The notes beneath the pieces were generated by a model that ran no database searches, was not told the DNA's origin, and saw only the letters and a program-made list of their open reading frames with translations. Positions 34,801 to 46,573 of a DNA stretch of 64,000 nucleotides are shown one piece after another. A program made the position numbers and the translations under genes. The stretch covers positions 744,001 through 808,000 of the forward strand of contig VWND01000001.1 of assembly GCA_009599575.1 (NCBI GenBank). The letters are read 5' to 3'. Origin of the DNA: Blumeriella jaapii (Eukaryota > Ascomycota > Leotiomycetes > Helotiales > Drepanopezizaceae). Position 1 is the stretch's first letter, and every line of letters begins with the position of its first letter.

Positions 34801-35900
34801 AAGAACAGCCTTCCTTTCCACAGCAAGGGAATTCCTACAGAACAGCCACGTGGAATCATCTTGCAGAAACCAAGTCTGGAGGTCGTATATTTATTTACAT
34901 CCGACTCTGTTCATGCCCTACCAACCATCTTCGCAAACGAGTGGGGAATTTGGAACACGTTATACCGGTGTAATGCTGGGTTTTTGGTGAATCCTCGGCT
35001 GTGCATTCATGTCCGCTCCCCCTGACATCCATTGTGAGTTGGTTTCAGCCTTAAATTAGACGAAAAGGCAAACGAAAAAAGGCAGGAATCTGAGAGGGTC
35101 TTTTTCTATAAAAATCACAGGTCGAATAGATGAAAAAAGACAACAGACGCAAAGAAGCAGCCACGGAACTATGTGGGAAACACAGCCACAGTGAAGGTTT
35201 CCTGGATCTGAAAACACCCTACCCTGTAGGTAAAGTGAGTCGTGACTTATTCGTGACTGTATTGCAGAAGTGGTTTTTTCTTATAAAAAAGGATTTTGAA
35301 CGATTAGCTGCTTCAAGGTAAATGGACGGTAGCCAAATCTGTGTGTTAGGAAAATAACTGAAAGTGAAAAGTGGTATGACGGTAGCAATAACGCATAAGG
35401 ATAGTAGCTAAGTTCAGTAGATGCATTTCAGCAATCTGTGTCTTTGTAGCCTTTTTTTAGTATAAGAGATTTCCGACACTCTATAACCTGATAGCTAAAT
35501 TGCATTTTCGCATGTGTATTTATGAAACTGCAAGTTGCCGTTACTATTTATAATGCTGTCAATTCTATGCGAACGGTAATTGCAACACATGCACCATACT
35601 ATTAGTACACTAGGATGAAGTAGCAATTCTACTGCCGCAAAGAATAGGAACTGAGCTGACTGAATATCGATGAAATCGGTGGGATTAATACGATACCCAT
35701 AACACTTCTTGGGTTCTCGTCAAAACACTGTTCCATGACCGCGTTGTCAAACGCGCGAAGGAGATTGAGGAAGTTAATTTCTCTCCCCCGTTGGCATTTT
35801 TATACCTGCCAAAATCCAGAAAGGATCTAGCGCTCGCTAAGCACCCCTAGGTGTCGAGGCCAGCAAGATGGCTCTAGCTCGCAGGTATGATGGTGAATCG

Positions 35901-35951
35901 GGGTTCGGGAACCCTGACTTCGCAAAGTCATAGTCCAGTCGGTCTAACTAT
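35901..35951. repeat. Three adjacent short inverted repeats, tRNA-like
   Basis: GGGTTC-GG-GAACCC (6 bp), TGACTT-CGCA-AAGTCA (6 bp) and ATAGT...ACTAT (5 bp, 12-nt loop) lie end to end. Read on the minus strand the order resembles D, anticodon and T arms. No acceptor stem or proper anticodon loop is visible. Confidence 0.4.
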
Positions 35952-37500
35952 TCTTCTGCCGATATATTTCCAAGAAAGGCGCTCGATCTGTCAGATCTCG
36001 GCATGATAAAGACCGATATAACAGGCATTATTGTGGGCGATAAAATTTGTTTAGCTTTCGTTCGGTGTGTTTTTTTTGAAGATTGAATATCAGCAGTTTT
36101 AGGTTCAAGTCTTTTGTGATTGCAAATATCAGTTTACGCTTGTGATATCCTAGAATTAGTACATAGCCTGATTCCCGAGAACCTTCAAAGGTGCGCTGGT
36201 GCTACCATGCTTTGTATTGATTTCGCACGGTAAGACCTTCTAAAAAAGAGAGGGCATCCGGAGAACTGCAGCAGGAATAATTATAAATACAGTCGAGGTA
36301 GAAATGCCCATAACAAGTTGAAAGACAGCAAGATAACACCTGTAAACCTTCAAATTCCTATCATTTGATATCAGAACAGATTTAAAAGGCAGGGCATATT
36401 ACTAATCTAGAGGAATTGAGAACAATAGCAAAAGTGTTATCGAAAAAAACCTTCTACAATTAGGAATATCAAAATGTAAATCACAAGGAAAGGTCAAAGC
36501 CATGCACCTCCACTCGGTTCATGGCCACTTGCACGACTTATTATCAACTTCAAGCTTACGGATTACGTTTCGGGGTTGCGAAATGCAAGTTAGAATGAAC
36601 ACTCTTGCATTTTTGCATGTCCTGGCATAGACGGGGCTGCTTCTGCTATCACGTGATTATTTCGCCAGGTTGTTTACTTTTATTCTTCCGAGGCAGGATG
36701 ATTGGAAAACAAAACTACATACTTGGTATTGAATGGGGCCGAACTTCCATGTGTATGCATACCCAGATAACCTCCAATCTCTCTTATCTTCACGTCAACT
36801 CGCGATCTGTCGAAATTAAAGGCTCTTATCACGGGAGAGGCGTTGGTTTATTTTGAGCCTCAACCGAGGAACACAATCTAACGACCTAGCTTGCCCAACT
36901 ACGTCGTCGTCGCAAGCCACAGCATGAGTCTGTCCGCAACCAGAGGCGCGGTAGCTATGCGGCTGCATACTAGACTACCCCCCGAGGGCAAAACACAAAG
37001 GCTCCGAAGACGATCTCTTATAATCTTGCGAGTATGAAACATTAGGCTAAAAGGATCTCTGCGCCTCCTAATTTTCTTTTATTACCTTTATGGGACGACT
37101 CTTAGTCCCAGAACCTTGCATTTGTCTATGCCTTGCCCTTGCTGTGGGTAGATTATGTGTGAGAGTTGCTCCTGCCGGTTTGCCAGAAGACGCTAGCGTG
37201 GAGTGAATGTAACGTGACTTGAGAAAACGACGACCACCATTTCTTCGTCCTCCTTCTGTTCCCAGTAAACATTCAATACATCAACTCTCTGCCACAACAT
37301 TGTTTTTGCGTTGCTTGATTCGCTCCTGGGATATCCTCCACGAAATCAATACCCAAGACGCGCGTTTGCTCTGCGCCGTTTGCATCTATTGCCAACCTCG
37401 TTTTCGAGACTTCTGCCCTGCGCGACCGCAAGCTTTGCTCCCTGAACTTGACGCCAATTCAATCAATCGCAAGATTATCGCACTCAACTAGGGATTCGCC

Positions 37501-40500
37501 ATGTTCAGATTCTTCTTCGCAACCGTATTCCTAGCATGCCTTGCTCTGCAGGCCTCTGCGCTTCCCACAATCTCAGTCAAGGGCGCCAAGTTCTTCGCCG
37601 GCGGCAATCAGTTCTTCTTGAAAGGTATGAGCAGCGTTCTGCTTGACGGTCGTGGTCTGACAGTTCAGGTGTTGCGTATCAAGGAACTCCCGACGATCCT
37701 CTGGTTAACACCAATCAATGTCGACTCGATGCCATGGCCATGCATTCCATCGGCACCAACTCAATTCGGGTCTACCACGTTGACCCCGCTGCCAACCACG
37801 ACGGCTGTATGTCTGCCTTCCGTGACGCTGGCATCTACGTCTGGCTTGATGTCGATACTTTCACGTCCTTCATCGTCCAGACTGCTCCAAAATGGACCCA
37901 GCAACAGTTCGCGGCATATGCCAAGGTAGTGGATGCGTTCCAGCATTACGACAACTTGGGAGGCTTCTGGATCGGAAACGAAGTCATCAATAACCTGGGC
38001 GGCTCTCGTGCCGCGCCATACATCAAGGCCGCTGTTGCGGACATCAAGGCTTATCTGATTTCCAAGTCCTATCGACAAGTCCCAATCGGATACTCTGCTG
38101 CGGACATTGCTGAACTACGCCCTATGTTGCAGAATTACCTTGCTTGCGGTAAGGCTGACGAGGCAATCGACTTCTTCGGCCTCAACTCATACGAATGGTG
38201 CGGCGCGGCCACGTACCAAACTTCCGGCTACGTTGGCCTCCAGGCTATGGCTCATGGCTACAGCATCCCGATATTCTTATCCGAGACGGGCTGTAACGTT
38301 GGTGGAGAGCGAACCTTTGCCGACCAGAAGGCGATTTTCGGATCTGACATGATCGATACTTGGTCCGGAAGCATCATCTACGAGTGGGTCGAGGAGATCA
38401 ACCACTATGGCCTTGTCTCCTATGCCAACGGTAAGATCTACAACGGCGCTCCTGACCCCATCCAGCCCGGTTTCGACAACCTTTCCAGAGTCTGGAAGAG
38501 CCTTAGTCCTACTGGCGTCTCGGAAGGAAGCTACACTCCCTCCTTCAGCGCACCAGCCTGCCCATCAGCAACAGGCGGATGGACCGTCAATGGCAATGTT
38601 CCCCTTCCAAGACTTTCTCCCAGCATCATCAAGGGCGTTGCAGCTGGATCCTCTCTGCCGAAATCAAGTCCTAGCTCCTACCCGAGCCCACAGTCAACAG
38701 GTATGCCCACAATTCCTTCAGCATCTAGCAGTCTAATGGCTGGGTCATCTACGCTCGTTTTTCTCGCCTCCATTCCATCCAATTTCCATCCCGCAATTAT
38801 TACCCCAGTATCTTCCCAGGCTGCCTCAAAATCCAAGAGCAACACGACCAGCATGCCAACGTTGTCTTCTTTAGTCACCTCTCTGTATGTTTCGTTGGTT
38901 TCCTCCACCAGAAACACCCTTCCCACAGCCAGTACATTCGCAACCACGACTTCCTCGCAAGGTATGTTATGCATTTTCCCATCACTACTTACATCTTCGC
39001 TCCAGTATATTTAATTCGTCTCGTCGGCCCTCGACTGGGGGTTTTGACTCATGTCTTTCTTTTTACAGTAAATTTTTCTTCCAACAGTGGACGTTCTGTT
39101 TTTTCTGGTTCCGTCTTGCCGGTGCTTCCGATACTGCCAAGCAATCCGGATAGTCAGCCATCCATAACTATTATTGGAAGTGGTTCTCCCACGTTTCCGA
39201 CACGCGCTATTGCTCTCAGACCCAAGGCCACACATCGAGGCTGTCACAAGTCTCATTCGTCGATCTCAAAGCCTCCCAATGCATTCGTATTCAACCGATC
39301 TCTTCGTCTCTACTGAGATTCGCACCGTGGTGGTGACCCATACCCAGGTCAGAACCTATCATCAATTGCCATTCTATGATTGGAGGGACTCTACTCCTGG
39401 TGGGTGGTTTCTGACTACTTCACTTCTGGAGTATCAAGAACGGAATAAGGCAACCAATTCTCCACTCGTGCCGTCTGTCGCTCGCAGGGACATCACAGGC
39501 CCGGGAGAGACTCTAACAAAGTCTTACGACACAACGGTTACAATCACTTCCACTGTGGGGCCTCCTAGCCCAACTCACTCCACGTACAGGGCTGTGGTAA
39601 CTATAGAACTCGAGGACTGGAGTAATACAACGCATGTGGTTCTTGAATTCGCGAGCCCGGCCTGGCAGACGAAGACTTCTTCCACCTCTGCGACCAACCA
39701 GAGACAGATTCATTCTACTTCTGTGTCTGGGAAGAAAAGTATCGTGCCTTCTATTACTCCAAGAGACGTCATTCCCATGGGTTATCCCACTCCCACGGAC
39801 TCGTACGACGCTACGATTACAGTGACACTTCCTATTCCAACTCTTGTTATTACTCATACTGTTATCGGAACTTCCGAGGTCTTCGATTGGGAAAACCAGA
39901 GTTCAATCGCGGTTCCATTGGCAGGCCATACGCTTCAGACAAGGTTATCTAACTCGCGCAAAATAGACCGAATTTCTCCCACCAGTAACACTGATACTCG
40001 GAACCCGACGAACACAGGCACGTTCCCCGCGGCAACGACTTCCAGATCAGCCGGCAATTCCCTTCGTGTCGTCAGTCCTGATACAGCCATCACTTACGTC
40101 AGCACTCTCGGAGGACAAGGCGGAGCCATTGGACTACTCATCACCGGCCTATTTGTGTTGGTTGGCGTGGCCGCTTTTTATAGTCATCTGGCGCATCTGC
40201 GTGATGTTGCGTCGGGGCTGGGAGCTCGGCAGTGTGGGATGGGGATTCGACATGGACGAGGAGATTGAGTGTAGGACTATTAATGTTGGTAATAATGGTG
40301 GTCATGATGTCTATGATAACGATGTTGAACCTAATATCCGAGTGGGTGAGGATGGTCGAGAGTGGGTTGGCATGACGGAGGTGGATCGCGTTTTCCGGAA
40401 GGCGAAATTGAGGCGGGAGAAGATCGCTACTGGTGGGGGCGTGATGGGGAGTCTGGGAAGGGCTTTTGGGGGTGTGAGTGGGAAGGGTGGGACTAGGAAG

Positions 40501-40542
40501 GGGATAGCGAGGAAGTGGAGGAGGGAAACGGCGGAGTGTTGA
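37501..40542 (+). CDS. GH72 beta-1,3-glucanosyltransferase with extended stalk, TM and tail
   Basis: A cell-wall glucan-remodelling enzyme of the GEL/GAS family. Exon 1 (37501-37624) holds a signal peptide cut near ALPTIS. After a 44-nt intron, exon 2 (37669-38961) has the GH72 core KGVAYQG, the acid/base glutamate in WIGNEVIN (about residue 146) and the nucleophile in LSETGCN (about residue 247). A clear intron (38962-39068) leads not to a GPI signal but to a Ser/Thr-rich region with two related blocks (KSYDTTVTITSTV, DSYDATITVTLP), then a membrane helix GAIGLLITGLFVLVGVAAF and a basic tail (RRGWELGSVGWGFDMDEE) to 40542. Two joins are uncertain: 39180-39219 could be a 40-nt intron, and a five-T run at 40175 shifts the frame inside the helix. 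The second half could instead be a separate gene. Confidence 0.75.
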
Positions 40543-43500
40543 TTTGCTACTGGACTGGGTTCGACGCTCGTTGCATGGATGATCATGGGCTCACAGCACG
40601 GTACATGATTTGTGTTGCGTGCCTAAGGATGCTTTTGAGGGTTGGATCACACCAGTCATGCATCGTGATGGAGTATCGAATACCAGATGGCGGTTGCTGT
40701 GTAGGAAATAGGATTAATTGACTAGAAAATTCTAAGCTTTGGGCTTGCGAGTTTCTGGAGGAATCCGAGGCCGTGAATGATAACAACATTGGAACTGGGC
40801 GTGTTTTTGTCAACAGAAGAATGCTGAGATGGTTATTGAGCCGGGGGTACGTGAAGAGGAAGAAGAGGCTGGTCTTTTTTTATCCCGTCGAGCACTTTCA
40901 AAATGGAACGGATCTGGATGGAGGGTTTCAAGATGAGATGTGTACGAAAAGCGCCAGCTGCTATTGTTCTTGCCTGTTGTGCGAGTTTCGGATGGCTGGT
41001 TACAACGTGGGCAGAACCGGACTTGTGGGTTGCATTGGGGTTTTGATTCGAAACGTGTTGTTGGACTGCTCAAGGGGTGTGAATCATCTTGGGACTTTAC
41101 CTTGTTCGAGGGTGGTATCAGTGTGTGGGTAGTAGTAGTAGTAGTATTGATTAACGTTTAGCGGAGTGCAGCCGAGAGGCTGCCATCCTAGGACCTCCCA
41201 GGGGGTACGGAGACGTGCTAAACTAAGGAATTAAATACAAGGTACGACTCCGAAAGCAGTTCGTGTTGGTACAGCTACAGCTGCTGTCGATTACGCTTTT
41301 CGCCGCTTTTTGCGATGGTCCGTTAATGAAATGTGTGAGCGTAAAGCTCAGAGAGAAGCCCAAGGAGTATGCATACGGCATCGATCAAAATATAATCTGT
41401 CGGTTGCGTGGAAACGCATAATGGTATGGCCAGTAGGCCGAAAAAAAAGAAAAGCAGTATCCAAAAGTCCGAATCCAAAAAACCAAAAGATAAAAACAGG
41501 CTTGCGCCTACCAAAATAGAAAAGCATTTGTTACACAAATGTGCATAATAGTATTCGCTCCGCTGTAACGTCGCTTCGCGCGGCCGTACGCAGCTTATTT
41601 TGTTCGAGCTGCATTCGATCAGGGCAAGCAATATACGTGTAGCAAAGCTGGTCATGTCTGAGAGATTGTAATGGTGACGCGTAGAAACGTCACAAAATCC
41701 TTTGGCTCGTGGAGCAGGTCTTTGAGGAATATCACGGCCTTTCGCTCAGTTCTAGGATTGGGAATAGCATTTCTGAAAGGGTGTTTTCTTTCCCATGCTA
41801 TAGCTTTGTTGTGTCGAAGTGATCCCTTCCGTTTTTCAAAAGGGGGGAGGCAGAAGGAGGTTTTTGATAGAATTTCGAACGTCGGAAGCGATCGCTCGAG
41901 TGTGTCGGTCCGGTATATGGGGAGGAAGGCAGGGGTGAGAGGCGTCGAGTAGGGAACCGACACAGTAAACGGAAAGACGTGAACAGAAAGATGAGCTAAG
42001 TGGACCCCGAAGCAAAAAGGGAGAAGATGTTCGGAGAAGCCGTGTATCAATGTATGTTCTGTGTAATTGGGCCAGTAACAAAAAATCTGGAAAACTGCTT
42101 GAAAAAGGTTAGAAATACGAAAGCAATCGCGCAGGACGATTTAGGGGGTTACGAAAGTGTTTGAAGCCTTGGACCTGTGCCAATTCTGGAACTAGGATCT
42201 TACAAGAGTTTGGCTTAGAGTTTGAAAAACCTGTAAGATTAAGAAGATTGTTGTCAAGCCTGAAATGCTGTCAGATCAGATACTGGTGTCAAAGAAATCC
42301 TTCGCCCCTTCCAATACTTGTGATTCTTATCCACGGCCACGATGATGCTCTGGATATTCCAATTTGCTACATCCCAAGCAAGCATCTATATCTCAAACAC
42401 GGATATGAAGATGGCCTGTCTAATGAGCAAGGATACTCTTAGGTTGGTTTGCCTGGTGTTGAAGATCATGGATATTTTTCTGAAGGAGTTCGACTGGATA
42501 TTTATAATAAGACTTATTCACTGCAGACGATCGCAAGCGATAAGCGAGAGGGCGGCCTTGTGATCGAGGCATCTGGAGGGACAAGTGTTAGCGTAAACAA
42601 GCAAGAACAACCACGTATCACGCCTTATTCGAGGATGTGTATTTATCTTTTAGCACAGTTGGCAATGCCATTTGGTCTTTGTCTCCAGGATCTCCCGCGG
42701 ACCCGCGGTTTTCCTCCATCCTTGTACCTTAGATTCTCTACGGAAAGTCCTTATGGCATCTGAACAGAGCAAGAGGCAGAAACGATTAGATGTTTTTTGG
42801 TTAGAAGGGAATGCTTCCAATGACATGTATTATAATTACATGTGTTAGAATTACGTCTATATTCGGATAATGTCAGTCTACTTCGATCTTACCTCCCTAA
42901 TAGTTTGGCTGCTGTAATGTAAGGCCAAAAGTTCATATCTATTCTAGCCTTTCGGCAGTTCTGACTCGAATTCTAAGCAAATGCTGAATTCAAAGCTCTC
43001 ATAGCTACAAGTATAAATTTCAAAGACCGGTGGGAAAATGTTACACAGATATATGCGTATACTGGAGAACTAGCGCCGTGGCGCACGCCAAGAGAACTTC
43101 ATGCCACAGCAGGACGCTTTCCTGGTTGATGAACATACTCAGTCCTGAATTTTCACTTCTATGAACAATTTACACGCCCAGTCTACCTTCTTCGAAATTG
43201 CTGGCAGCGTGTAGAGGTTTCCATTTTTCCAATACACGGAGCAATCGTATCGCCTAAGCGATTTCTATAGCTCAGGCCGTGCCAATCATTCACCCATTCC
43301 AAGTACGCGCTGAAAGATCGGCGGCACGGCTAAGGCCAAGGGCGAGCTCTTGCGAATCAGCTCCCTGTAAGAGTTCATCACTGGCTCGCTTCACCACCTT
43401 GCCGCCGATCATCTTTATTTACACATGTTAATATGTAAGCTGTGGTAAGCGACCTGTCTGTCTGCCGCTGCCACTTTGTCTCCAGCTACTACATCTTTCG

Positions 43501-43569
43501 GAGAACTTAGTTTTCCAAAATCCCATAGTCTATCCAAGGCATTCCTCGGGAGACAACGACTCCAGCCAC
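40543..43569. other. 3-kb gene-poor region
   Basis: ORFs are short and without motifs. There is a GTAGTA microsatellite at about 41129. No mobile-element hallmarks are seen. Confidence 0.5.
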
Positions 43570-44101
43570 ATGATGAAGCTATCGACGTTTCTCTCCGTGA
43601 GTGTGATCTGCACAGGGTGCTGTGTAGCGCTAGAAGAGTCAAGGTGCGCCCAGATCCATTAGCCCACGCTTCCGCGAACCAACTAATCTGGGTGACAGCC
43701 TTGAGAAACGCGACGGGACGTGTAGTCTGGGAATCGGCCGGCAGTTCGCGGACATCTATTGGGACGTCACCATCTACCACGCCGCCCAACCCTTCCGACA
43801 GGATTTCAACGTCGTGGCGACTACGAAGAACGCCAAGATGGATCGGGGTGAATCAATCTCGGTGTCGTGGCCGCCGCACGCGATCAACATCACAAACCTC
43901 AACAATGCGCCGGTGCTGACATACAACGAGCCCAATCTAAAGGGCGATATGGTGGGCTTCGATATTGGCACCACGAAAGTCAAGCTGCAGTTTGAGATCT
44001 TGGATGCGGATCAGAAGTGGACCACGGATGATTGTGGAGCTTCAAGTGTGGTGTTTTCTGCTGGTAGAGAGGGCTGGTCTTGTGATTTCCCTTGTCCATA
44101 G
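43570..44101 (+). CDS. Small secreted Cys-containing protein with Kex2 site (candidate effector)
   Basis: Two exons, 43570-43643 and 43699-44101, with a 55-nt intron (branch ACTAAT, acceptor GACAG). The 158-residue product starts with a signal peptide (MMKLSTFLSVSVICTGCCVA) and a short pro-region ending LEKR at residue 29, a Kex2-like site. The mature part of about 129 residues begins DGTCSLGIGRQF and has four Cys, the others in DDCGASS and WSCDFPCP near the end. The middle is beta-prone (KLQFEILDADQKW, DIYWDVTIYHAAQPF). I recognise no family. Small size, secretion, a pro-peptide and gene-poor flanks are common in fungal effectors and secreted defence proteins, but this is inference. ATG 43573 is an equal alternative start. 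Confidence 0.75.
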
Positions 44102-44591
44102 AATTCTTTTGTGACATGGCTTTGGCCCAATGGTACCTGGGTAGATAATAGCGGCATCTGGGATATGCGTTATAGGGACGATTGGGACATGGTGGATATG
44201 TGACTTGTGCCGCCGATGTGAGCATTTTGTATCATATACGGATCATGAGAAGCAGGTTGAATGCATTGATCTGTGTTCTCTTTGCGAATTGTCTTAATTG
44301 ACGATAGTGTGCAATCATTTCCGCTTCGTTTGTTTTGGTGGCCTTGCCACATTTCAGGATCACTTGAAGAACATGAGTTGGCTCTGGATTTTAAAGCTTG
44401 TCAAATTAGCATGCAACTTTGGGATTTCTTTGGATTTTTCAGACACGAATCTTGGAACAATGAGAAAATAAGGCCCCAGTCTCTCAATTCACGGCTAAGT
44501 TATTGTTAGCTTAAACTTTTCTGTCTTGCTCACAGGACATATGACAAGAAGTTTCCTTTTCTCTGACTATCCACTCTTTTCTTTTAACACA
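44102..44591. other. Intergenic, no gene seen
   Basis: Follows the secreted-protein gene. No coding sequence is recognised before the tandem duplication. Confidence 0.4.
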
Positions 44592-45037
44592 TACATGTGC
44601 TCGAGTTCCACATGATTCAGAGGATAGCTGGCGCTCAACCGCTGTGACGCAAATATGGGCTGGCAACGAGTTCATTCAAAGAACCACTTAGCCTGAACGC
44701 AATGCCATTGTCATGAGCAACAAAGAGTAGCCAAAGACAACAACATATAACACCGAAGAAAGCCTCCCACACATATCATCCACCGCAACAAAGAAACCTA
44801 ACAACCCCATTATCTACATGTGCTCGAGTTCAACATGATTCAGAGGATAGCTGGCGCTCAACCCCTGTGACGCAAGTTTGAGCTGACTACGAGTTCATTC
44901 AAAGAACCACGAAGCCTGAACGCAATGCCATTGTCATGAGCAACAAAGAGTAGCCAAAGATAACAACATATAACACAGAAGAAAGCCTCCCACACAGATG
45001 ATCCAACGCAACAAAGAAACCGAACAACCCCATTATT
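44592..45037. repeat. 223-bp tandem duplication upstream of Cys-rich gene
   Basis: Two direct copies with a period of 223 bp start at 44592 and 44815 (both TACATGTGCTCGAGTTC). They match across CAGAGGATAGCTGGCGCTCA, ATGCCATTGTCATGAGCAAC and AGAAAGCCTCCCACACA with scattered differences. The second copy ends about 200 bp before ATG 45234, so it lies in the probable promoter or 5' UTR. Confidence 0.9.
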
Positions 45038-45233
45038 CGTTCGGAAGAAAGAACAGCACACAGTCTCAAGATACAAATACTGCCTCCAGATTCCAATTCC
45101 AAGTCCCCCGATCATCCTTCTCAACCATACCAACCAACCAACACAAGCACCGCTACAGCCCCCTCAAACCTCCCACTCTTACATACCCAGCGCCCCTTTC
45201 GACATCCTGCCTCAGCTCAAGCCCATCGGAACC

Positions 45234-45476
45234 ATGTGTCAACAAATCGTCCAACACTACCACTGCGGCCGGATCGCATCCAGCAAACTCGTCAAGTGCA
45301 TTTTCGGCAACTGCCGCCAGCCGCAGCAGGTCCGCGCCGGCGAGGATCTCGACGACTGCAAGCTTAGTGGCTGCGGTGTGTGCATGTGCACGCGCGACGA
45401 GCCCAAGGAGTTGGACCCTGGAGCAAAGGCGTTCAAGCCGGCGCCTAGGTTCGGCACCAACATCATGAACATGTAA
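45234..45476 (+). CDS. Small Cys-rich protein, possibly alternatively spliced
   Basis: An 80-residue protein (MCQQIVQHYHCGRIASSKLV) with nine Cys and a CxxxxxHYHC start that recalls short fungal zinc-binding proteins. Later Cys fall in VKCIFGNC and DDCKLSGCGVCMC. There is no signal peptide. The stop TAA at 45474 overlaps a consensus donor (AT|GTAAGT at 45473). A polypyrimidine acceptor (CTTCTTTCCAG) ends at 45586. Splicing 45473-45586 would remove the stop and add LVCVLCGDSVNHIRVH and more, giving another CxxC pair. Either form could be the main product. The upstream 223-bp tandem duplication probably includes the promoter. Function unknown. Confidence 0.68.
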   Translation: MCQQIVQHYHCGRIASSKLVKCIFGNCRQPQQVRAGEDLDDCKLSGCGVCMCTRDEPKELDPGAKAFKPAPRFGTNIMNM

Positions 45477-46573
45477 GTCCGCGCGTCCGCTCTCTAGACT
45501 TCCGAGCTGGCTCAGAAAGATGTCAGAGAAAGAGAGGGGGAGATATAAGAAGATTACCGTCAATGCAAATGTCTGCTTCTTTCCAGCCTCGTGTGCGTGC
45601 TATGCGGTGACAGTGTGAATCACATCCGTGTACACAGACAGTTATGGTTGGTTTCGCCGGCTCGAAGAGTACCCGAATCAAAACTCTACAAGACACTTTG
45701 CTTGCTATTCTCTACTCGTGTGGCATTTTTCTTCCATCCCAGCGTGCTGGCGGGTGCATAAATAAAGTGATAGCAATACTCGTGAAGATCCCGACATCAA
45801 CTCCATAAGGTCCGAACTTAGCTGCAATGGCACCAACTTGCCATATCTGCGCTATCCCAGGGACCCCACCTGCTGAGGAACCTGCAAGGAGGACGAAGAC
45901 AGCTGCAGATCCCCAAGGAAGCTTACCAGGCGTATAACTTTAACAGGTCAGGGCTATCAGGACTGAGGTAATACGACTATCAGTCTCTTAACGTGTATGC
46001 TTTTTGTTATCAGACATGCGGCAATGATGTCCTACATAAAGGGAACCAAAAGAGCAGTCGATGGCTAAGCTTGGTGGAAAAAACTGATGATAGATACTGG
46101 TGTTGGTAGACTTTTGAGGAATGACAGGAATACATGTTGGTTTGGAGCTGGAGTACATGTTGGTTTTGGAGCTGTAAAGTATAAGAAGTCCTGCGATACT
46201 TCAACAGCTATCGGTAGTAGAATCAACTCTTGAAATGCCAGGGTCTCCCATTTCTGTACCTTTTTCAAAGATCCGAAAAACTTAAACATAATCATTTGGG
46301 TCACCACTCACCTCCCTCATTGTCTTTACATGCAAAAGCTACCTGGATGGATATAGAGGTGATTAAGTACCCGCTATCATATTCTCTGAGTAATCTTCTC
46401 CACGGCTGGTGGGGAACATATCTATTTATACATGGTAGGAAGAAGGCGCCCCATTCCCCACAAGTATCATACACACTTCGACGGGCCGAACGTCTACCCT
46501 CTCCCGAACAATTCCGAGAATTTTCTCCGAGCAATCTCTCTTATAGCACATCGACCTCATCGTACTCTGGCGT
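45477..46573. other. Intergenic or alternative 3' exon
   Basis: The first part may be intron and alternative 3' exon (from 45587) of the Cys-rich gene. The rest has no recognised gene. Confidence 0.4.

Larger units (their letters stand above)
31116..37500. other. 6.4-kb gene-poor AT-rich region
   Basis: No ORF here shows a domain, signal peptide with sensible downstream sequence, or coherent introns. The longest ORFs are about 150 codons or less. I see no transposase or reverse-transcriptase remnants and no obvious terminal repeats. It has an 18-G run at 31877 and three consecutive hairpins at 35901-35951. Confidence 0.55.

Noticed and set aside
34606..35025. Hydrophobic N-terminus in a 139-codon frame
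   Set aside because: Begins at TTG; from the first ATG the signal-like stretch is lost and nothing else supports a gene.
36100..36125. B-box-like AGGTTCAAGTC
   Set aside because: No A-box, cloverleaf pairing or T-run terminator nearby.
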